Shown piece by piece: positions 58,789 to 64,000 of a DNA stretch of 64,000 nucleotides. The position numbers and the translations under genes were made by a program. The DNA is from Tannockella sp964369175. GTDB taxonomy: Bacteria > Bacillota_I > Bacilli_A > Erysipelotrichales > Coprobacillaceae. The stretch covers positions 62,001 through 126,000 of the forward strand of contig CAYJEM010000001.1 in NCBI GenBank assembly GCA_964369175.1. Direction: 5' to 3'. How positions within the stretch are numbered: the stretch's first letter is position 1; every line of letters starts with the position of its first letter. The notes under the pieces are model-generated. The model saw only the letters and a list, made by a program, of their open reading frames with translations, made no database searches and had not been told where the DNA came from.

Positions 58789-59607
58789 CTATTTCAACGA
58801 ATCTAATTTTGACATATAACTTGCAACAATAAAACCAACACAACCACTTACGATACAAAATACAATTTCGTATAAATTATAATATTTAACTGGAATAATT
58901 AAAACTGTCGTCGCTACAGTAATACCAAATACCGCATGCATAATATAACTATGATACTTCTTTAATAACCATACAAACACTTTAGCAAATGTAAAAACTG
59001 TTATAATCATTGCTGGCAGTGCACATACATATACAATCACATCAAAACTAGTAAAACTATTTAACAATGGCTCATATAAACCTAATGATATTAAAATAGC
59101 AGACGATGAAAGTCCTGGTATTACTGAACCTAATGCCCATAATATACCACAAAAAACGTAAGCGATAGGTGTTGGACTTATCGTTATACTTGCAAAATAT
59201 GTTACATAACCTAGAACGAGTAATAAAACCACACCAGATAGTATCATATACATGTAACTAAGACGATTTCGAATTTGACTTCCCGCTTCTTTATACATAT
59301 CTGGCAAAGTACCAATAATTAATCCAATAAATAACCACAATGTTATATTAGCATTTGTAGTAAACGCGAGTTGTAAAAGATTTGCAAGTAAAATAAAACC
59401 AATCACTGCTCCTAGTACTAATGGAATCATAATCGACAAATTGTTTTTAAAATTCTTTTTTGGGTTTGCAAGTAATTCCATAATCGGTGTATATACACCA
59501 AATACAATTGCTAGTACACCACCAGATACTCCAGGAAGAATTGCCCCAGAGCCAATAAACATACCAACCACTACATATTTTATAAACTTTACACGATGTA
59601 ATTGCAT
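58789..59607 (-). CDS. DUF368 membrane protein
   Basis: 272 residues, seven or eight transmembrane segments. The two DUF368 repeats are recognisable as GAILPGVSGGVLAIVFGVY near residue 22 and GSVIPGLSSSAILISLGLYEPLL near 162, each with a Pro-Gly-Ser/Leu-Ser loop. Members of the family have been linked to recycling of undecaprenyl phosphate across the membrane, which would fit a cell-wall role. It is co-transcribed with the HAD phosphatase. Confidence 0.88.
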   Translation of the reverse strand: MQLHRVKFIKYVVVGMFIGSGAILPGVSGGVLAIVFGVYTPIMELLANPKKNFKNNLSIMIPLVLGAVIGFILLANLLQLAFTTNANITLWLFIGLIIGTLPDMYKEAGSQIRNRLSYMYMILSGVVLLLVLGYVTYFASITISPTPIAYVFCGILWALGSVIPGLSSSAILISLGLYEPLLNSFTSFDVIVYVCALPAMIITVFTFAKVFVWLLKKYHSYIMHAVFGITVATTVLIIPVKYYNLYEIVFCIVSGCVGFIVASYMSKLDSLK

Positions 59608-59671
59608 AATCTACAACTCCTTTACTAATTATTATATCATAATTTCCTATAAATATTATCTAGATATGCAA

Positions 59672-59694
59672 AAAAAGCCTTTGTAAGGCTTTTT
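59672..59694 (-). terminator. Terminator of the alcohol dehydrogenase gene
   Basis: AAAAAGCCTT/AAGGCTTTTT, a 10-bp stem with a 3-nt loop, overlapping the stop codon; minus-strand T-run follows. Confidence 0.85.
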
Positions 59695-60862
59695 ATTTGT
59701 ATGACTTTTGTAAAATTGTTAATACATCATCATTTGTAATTTCAATTGGGTCTACCATAAACAAACCACCCATTGTATCACGAGCATTTGACATATATTT
59801 ATCTAAAGCATCATATTCCATACCATAGCTTGACATTTTAATATCATCAACTTCACAAGCTACTTGAAGTTCAACTAAGGCATCAACAAAATCCATTGAA
59901 GAAGTTGCATCATTTTTTCCTAAAGCTTTTGCCATTGCAATCATACGCTCTTCACATTTTTTAGACTGCGCAATATGTGTATAATACTCTTTACTAATAC
60001 TAATTAATGCCGCACCATGTTCAAAGTTTGAATGATATGCACTTATTGCATGAGCAATACTATGTTCACTTGTACAACCTGATGTCGATTCAACCATTCC
60101 AGCAAGTGTATTTGCAAGTGCAACATCACCGCGAGCATCAATATCCTTACCATTTGCAACTGCTTTAGCTAATGATTTACCAATCAATTCAATTGCCTTT
60201 AATGCATACATATCACTCATTACATATGCGGTATTATTTAAGTACCCTTCGGTACTATGGAACAATGCATCAAATCCTTGATAAGCTGTTAACATTTTAG
60301 GAACTGTTACCATTACTTCTGGATCAACAATTGCTAGTACTGGAAATGTTTTATCATATCCAAAACCAATTTTTTCATTTGTTTCAGTTTTTGTTGTAAC
60401 CGTCCAAGGATCAGCTTCTGTTCCGGTACCAGCAGTTGTTGTAATCGCAACAATTGGTAATGGATCATTTTCTACAGGCATACCTTTTCCAGTTCCACCA
60501 TTTACATAATCCCAGTAATCACCAGGGTTAGTAGCCATTATTGCAATTGCTTTGGCTGCATCAATTGGACTTCCTCCACCCAAACCAATAACAAAATCAA
60601 TCCCATTATCTTTACAGAACTGACCACCATCTTGAACATGTTCTTTAATTGGATTTGGAAGTATTTTATCAAATACATGATATTCAATACCTATGCTTTC
60701 TAATTGTTTTGTTACTGTTTCTAAGTAACCATATTTTTTTACTGAAGTACCATTTGTTGTCACAATTAGCGCTTTTTTTCCAGGTAAATCAAATTCACCT
60801 AATTTTTTAATTGTTCCTTTTCCATAAACAATTCTTGTTGGTATATAATAATTAAACATCAT
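59693..60862 (-). CDS. Iron-containing alcohol dehydrogenase
   Basis: 389 residues from ATG 60862 (MMFNYYIPTRIVYGKG), chosen because GGAGG lies 6 nt upstream; the open frame adds 19 codons without support. NAD(P)-binding GLGGGSPIDAAKAIAI near residue 95, TTAGTGTEADPWTV near 138, and metal ligands in DALFHSTEGYL near 196 and the EHSIAHAISAYHSNFEHG segment near 255 identify the family. It likely reduces aldehydes to alcohols in fermentation (butanol dehydrogenase-like). Monocistronic. Confidence 0.92.
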   Translation of the reverse strand: MMFNYYIPTRIVYGKGTIKKLGEFDLPGKKALIVTTNGTSVKKYGYLETVTKQLESIGIEYHVFDKILPNPIKEHVQDGGQFCKDNGIDFVIGLGGGSPIDAAKAIAIMATNPGDYWDYVNGGTGKGMPVENDPLPIVAITTTAGTGTEADPWTVTTKTETNEKIGFGYDKTFPVLAIVDPEVMVTVPKMLTAYQGFDALFHSTEGYLNNTAYVMSDMYALKAIELIGKSLAKAVANGKDIDARGDVALANTLAGMVESTSGCTSEHSIAHAISAYHSNFEHGAALISISKEYYTHIAQSKKCEERMIAMAKALGKNDATSSMDFVDALVELQVACEVDDIKMSSYGMEYDALDKYMSNARDTMGGLFMVDPIEITNDDVLTILQKSYK

Positions 60863-60942
60863 TAACGTCCTCCTTTTTTTTATTATATCAAATTGTATAA
60901 AATAATTATGTTCTTTCATATTATGAAAAAAACTTATGAAAA

Positions 60943-60961
60943 AAACTAGCAGTGCTAGTTT
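60943..60961 (-). terminator. Terminator of the 138-residue protein gene
   Basis: AAACTAGCA and TGCTAGTTT around a single base; minus strand continues TTTTTTC. It overlaps the stop codon. Confidence 0.75.
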
Positions 60962-61376
60962 ATAAAAACAGTTTTAATACTTGAAAATTATTTTCCTCAA
61001 AATAGTGTAATCGCTCTAACAAAAATAATGATTCTTTTGATGCACTACGATATTGATGTTGCCTTTTAACAGTATCAATAATACCCATTGCACTACCTTG
61101 CATTAACATAGAAGCTATATGACTATTACTTTTATCTTTTATTGTTTGTAAATTCATCATCATATATGTTTGTAATTTAACCTTTAAACTATTTGTAAGT
61201 TCTTCTTTACTACTAAAAATAGACAAAATATCATTCATAATATCTTGATACCCTTTTGCTTGTCTTTGCAAATGTTCTTTAAAAACTGAGTCATTGATGT
61301 ATGTCGCTAATTTCTTTGTTGTAAACATCCCCATTTCACTATTTTGGTATATATATAATAATAACTCTTTATCCAT
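60960..61376 (-). CDS. Hypothetical helical protein, 138 residues
   Basis: Not firmly recognised. The sequence is almost entirely helical with four predicted helices (about 2-25, 28-55, 58-85, 88-125) and many Met and Gln residues, recalling ferritin-like four-helix bundles such as DUF2383, but no complete metal-ligand set is evident. AAGGAGG precedes the ATG and a terminator follows. It is located between the two-component system and the alcohol dehydrogenase, on the same strand. Confidence 0.65.
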   Translation of the reverse strand: MDKELLLYIYQNSEMGMFTTKKLATYINDSVFKEHLQRQAKGYQDIMNDILSIFSSKEELTNSLKVKLQTYMMMNLQTIKDKSNSHIASMLMQGSAMGIIDTVKRQHQYRSASKESLFLLERLHYFEENNFQVLKLFL

Positions 61377-61423
61377 AATATGCCTCCTTAGATCGTATTA
61401 TGGATAAATATTTGTAATTTATA

Positions 61424-62614
61424 CTAATTTTTAAAATATTTTATATAAAATGCCGTTCCTTTGTTAATTGTTGATGTAACATCAATAATTCCGTTATCCT
61501 TAGTAATAATTGCTCTTGCAAGATTTAGACCAACACCAATATTATTAATATTTGCATCAGCCCCTTTATAAAATCTTTTAAAGATTTTCTTTAACTCAGT
61601 TTCATCAATTCCTCTTCCATAATCCCTGATACATATTTCAACATAAAAGTTTGTATCAGTTACTTGGATATCAATTTTACCGCCAGAATCACTATGTTCA
61701 ATAGCGTTTTTTACAATATTTGATAATGCTTCTACTTGCCATGTAGTATCTACATTCATCAATGCTTGACTATCTGAAATATTTAGTTTACATCCTTTAT
61801 GTTTTAATAAACTATCCATCTTATCACGAACATCTTTTAACAACTCGTTGACAGTGACAGGTGTTTTTGTAAAACGAATAACATCAGCATCAAATTTAGA
61901 TAATTTTAATAAGTTTAAAATTAGTATTTCCATATTCTCTATTTGATATTTAATGTCTTGCAAAAATTCTGTTTGTAATTCTTTATCCATGTTTTCATCG
62001 TCAATTATATTATCAATTAAAATCAAAGAACTTGTAACTGGTGTTTTTAATTGATGAGATACATCAACAATATTATCTTTAATCGCAATTTTTTCTAATT
62101 TTGTTTGCATAGCTTGTTCCTTTAAAGCGATTGTGATTTTGTACAATTCATCTTTTAAATAAGATAAATCACTTTTACTAGCATCATTTATATCATACTT
62201 ATAATTCCCATTATCTAAAGATTTTGTGTATTCGATAATTTGATCGTATTGATGCTTTTGATTCTTTTTAAAGACGATAATAGCACTAAATGCAACAATA
62301 ACAATTGATTCAACAATCACAATATTTAGAAATACATTATGAATAAATATATCTTTCATGTGATTTGTTAAAAACAAATCATCAACACGATATCCAAAAC
62401 GTTCAAAATTAGCTAGTTGCTCATCTTCACCACTTAAAATTTCAACTACATCTACTTTGTTAATTGGATTATCTAAAGCATTGTTTACAACCGTAAAAAA
62501 CAATTGATTATTATATAAATTAATATTTTGATAATTATAAAGTGTTAAAAAGAAAGTGATTGTACAACTTATGATTGATAGGCATATAAATAATAATATT
62601 TTCTTAATCATCAT
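61424..62614 (-). CDS. Sensor histidine kinase
   Basis: 396 residues from ATG 62614; a second ATG follows directly. Two transmembrane segments (about 5-25 and 90-115) bracket a small extracytoplasmic sensor of about 65 residues. The phosphoacceptor His is in DVSHQLKTPVTSS near 190, the N box NIVKNAIEHS near 290, and the G boxes DYGRGID near 330 and GVGLNLARAI near 360. It overlaps the response-regulator stop by 11 bp. Together they resemble VncRS/Bce-like systems that control antimicrobial-peptide transporters; the signal is unknown. Confidence 0.92.
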   Translation of the reverse strand: MMIKKILLFICLSIISCTITFFLTLYNYQNINLYNNQLFFTVVNNALDNPINKVDVVEILSGEDEQLANFERFGYRVDDLFLTNHMKDIFIHNVFLNIVIVESIVIVAFSAIIVFKKNQKHQYDQIIEYTKSLDNGNYKYDINDASKSDLSYLKDELYKITIALKEQAMQTKLEKIAIKDNIVDVSHQLKTPVTSSLILIDNIIDDENMDKELQTEFLQDIKYQIENMEILILNLLKLSKFDADVIRFTKTPVTVNELLKDVRDKMDSLLKHKGCKLNISDSQALMNVDTTWQVEALSNIVKNAIEHSDSGGKIDIQVTDTNFYVEICIRDYGRGIDETELKKIFKRFYKGADANINNIGVGLNLARAIITKDNGIIDVTSTINKGTAFYIKYFKN

Positions 62615-63248
62615 TATCAATACTTACCATATACCCCATGCCTTTAATTGTTTGTATGTAGTTACTATTTAATTTTTGACGTATACGCTTGATGTTTACC
62701 GATAAGGTATTGTCATTTACAAATTTATTGTTTTCATCCCAAATAACTGAAAGTATTCGATCTCTAGTAATAACTTTATTTATGTTTGTAAACAATAACA
62801 TAAGTATTTGATATTCAATATTCGTAAATTCAATTCTTGAATTATCGACATATACTTGTGATTTATTTATATCCACTACAATATTTTTGTAATATAGGTA
62901 ATCACTATTTGTTCTTAGTAAGACTTTTTTTATACGTGCAACTAACTCATTATTGCGAAATGGTTTAACTATATAATCTTCTGCAGTTTCTAATCCTTTT
63001 ACTATATCCTCTTCAAGATCATTTGCAGTTAAAAAGATAATTGGTGACTTAGATACTTGACTTGCAATATCAAATCCATTGCCATCAGGCAAAGATATAT
63101 CAAGAATGATTAAATCATATATATTATTAATTAAAGACATTGCCTCCTTATACGTTGTGGCAATATCAACCAAGTACTCTTTTTGAAGTAAATGTAATAA
63201 ACCTTTTACAATAATTGCATTATCTTCTACAAGTAATATTTTTTTCAT
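62604..63248 (-). CDS. OmpR/PhoB family response regulator
   Basis: 214 residues. Receiver domain: acidic pocket E8-D9, phosphoacceptor Asp in LIILDISLPDGNG near residue 51, TAND near 78, and the Lys in YIVKPFRNNEL near 96. The C-terminal winged helix (SRIEFTNIEYQILMLLFTNINKVITRDRIL) binds DNA. GGGAG precedes the ATG. Expected to control the adjoining permease operon. Confidence 0.95.
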   Translation of the reverse strand: MKKILLVEDNAIIVKGLLHLLQKEYLVDIATTYKEAMSLINNIYDLIILDISLPDGNGFDIASQVSKSPIIFLTANDLEEDIVKGLETAEDYIVKPFRNNELVARIKKVLLRTNSDYLYYKNIVVDINKSQVYVDNSRIEFTNIEYQILMLLFTNINKVITRDRILSVIWDENNKFVNDNTLSVNIKRIRQKLNSNYIQTIKGMGYMVSIDNDD

Positions 63249-63281
63249 AACATTTCTCCCTCTTTTTCTATAGTATACAGG

Positions 63282-63309
63282 AAAAGAAACTTAAAAATAA
63301 GTTTCTTTT
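63282..63309 (-). terminator. Terminator of the FtsX-type permease gene
   Basis: Minus strand AAAAGAAACTTA/TAAGTTTCTTTT, a 12-bp perfect stem with a 4-nt loop over the stop codon. Confidence 0.8.
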
Positions 63310-64000
63310 ACGTATTTTCATCTTTAATTGTTTCAATTAGATTTTGTTTGTTTATTTTTGACATTGATATACTCATTATCATATATACAAGTAATATAAC
63401 AACAACCGTTGAAACCAAGATTTGCATAACTGGTACTTCATAATATAATATTTGGATATTACCATCAATAAGAAGTTTATATAAAACATATGACAGTGTT
63501 GTTCCAATTAATATCCCCCAAAATAGTGATTTGAAACAGTAGAAAATACATTCTAATCGAATCATATGTTTAAATTCTTTTTTTGACATACCAATTGATT
63601 GTAACATTGCAAATTCCTTTGCACGCAGCTTCATATTTGCAGAAATTGTATTGAAAATACTAGTAATACCAATCAGTATAATTACACCAAGGAAACCATA
63701 TATGAAAATATAGAATAATAAATTAATATTAGCCTGAGCTCTTTCCATTTCTACCATATTTATTATGTTTGTTACTACATTATTTCTAAGTCCGATTTCT
63801 TCTAATTCCAAAGTTGCACTATCAATATCTTCTGTTTGAATGTAAACATTTAAATCTGAGTACAAGTAATCATCTACAGATAGATCACTACTTATTAGTA
63901 TTACAGGTCTATCAGTATCGCTGTCTACCCCTAATACTTCAATATCTTCGATATATACAAGATCAAGTGTTACACTAGTTTCTGTATCCGAGTAACTCCT
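63308..64000 (-). CDS. FtsX/MacB-type ABC transporter permease (5' end cut by window edge)
   Basis: The last 230 residues of a frame that continues beyond the right edge without a stop. Three transmembrane segments are visible in the FtsX domain (LLFYIFIYGFLGVIILIGI, then FWGILIGTTLSYVLYKLL, then LVSTVVVILLVYMIMSI) with the conserved MKLRAKEFAMLQSIGMSKKEFKHMI loop. The extracytoplasmic part precedes them. It is the likely target of the two-component system downstream; the ATPase gene is presumably beyond the window. Confidence 0.9.
   Translation of the reverse strand, partial: RSYSDTETSVTLDLVYIEDIEVLGVDSDTDRPVILISSDLSVDDYLYSDLNVYIQTEDIDSATLELEEIGLRNNVVTNIINMVEMERAQANINLLFYIFIYGFLGVIILIGITSIFNTISANMKLRAKEFAMLQSIGMSKKEFKHMIRLECIFYCFKSLFWGILIGTTLSYVLYKLLIDGNIQILYYEVPVMQILVSTVVVILLVYMIMSISMSKINKQNLIETIKDENT

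Noticed and set aside
1..64000. tRNA, rRNA, insertion sequences, prophage
   Set aside because: No tRNA cloverleaf, rRNA motif, transposase, integrase or terminal inverted repeats were recognised on either strand by reading; a tRNAscan or IS search could still find short elements.

Overview
The window is AT-rich, densely coded DNA from a low-GC, endospore-forming, anaerobic Firmicute. The evidence is an uninterrupted pro-sigma-K gene, dipicolinate synthase dpaAB, a SpoIIIE-type translocase, rubrerythrin, meso-diaminopimelate synthesis by the acetylase route, and gene orders shared with Bacillus/Clostridium (yqeH-yhbY-nadD-yqeK-rsfS-yqeM, plsY/parE-parC, dpaA-dpaB-dapG-dapA-RNase J-spoIIIE-ymfF-ymfH). 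The compact gene fusions would fit an Erysipelotrichia-like lineage, but that placement is inference. No tRNA, rRNA, CRISPR array, insertion sequence or prophage was recognised.

Layout. 1-5.0 kb (minus): tRNA-modification U32 protein, mtnN and the yqe ribosome/NAD cluster, with nadD and yqeK fused. 5.1-5.8 kb: sigK. 5.9-12.2 kb: PHP phosphatase, parC, parE, divergent plsY, yneF. 12.2-24.1 kb: lysine/DAP operon dapF-dapH-dapL-aminotransferase, argCJB under a T-box leader, argGH, argF. 24.2-25.1 kb: small genes and a 6S-like RNA. 25.1-29.8 kb: arginine deiminase operon arcA-arcB-yfcC-arcC with a structured leader. 30.1-40.5 kb: M16 protease pair, SpoIIIE/FtsK, an RNase J-like protein with eroded metal ligands, dapA, dapG, dpaB, dpaA. 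40.6-42 kb: membrane protein, rubrerythrin, a 36-residue stand-alone rubredoxin. 42.1-44.7 kb: panT-coaBC-coaX for coenzyme A. 44.7-53.2 kb: DUF421 protein, flavin reductase, ArsR-controlled metal ATPase, ilvE, citrate synthase, M20 amidohydrolase. 53.2-57.9 kb: an AEC transporter, a TetM-like ribosomal GTPase fused to a Rae1/YacP-type NYN nuclease, and a Cys/Met PLP enzyme in one apparent operon. 58-64 kb: HAD phosphatase, DUF368 protein, iron alcohol dehydrogenase, a helical protein, a two-component system and part of an FtsX-type permease.

How the genes work together. Arginine is both made (argCJB, argF, argGH) and fermented (arcABC plus a YfcC antiporter) within about 17 kb. The two directions appear to be separated by an Arg-specifier T-box on the biosynthetic operon and by an operator plus conditional terminator on the catabolic operon. 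DAP genes feed peptidoglycan, while dapG-dapA sit with dpaAB, so aspartate-family flux can be switched to spore dipicolinate under sigma-K; a matching promoter lies in front of dpaA. The most novel-looking object is the GTPase-NYN fusion at 54.4-56.9 kb. Next come the 6S-like RNA, the mini-rubredoxin, the degenerate RNase J and a quinolone-resistance-type Ile at ParC position 80.
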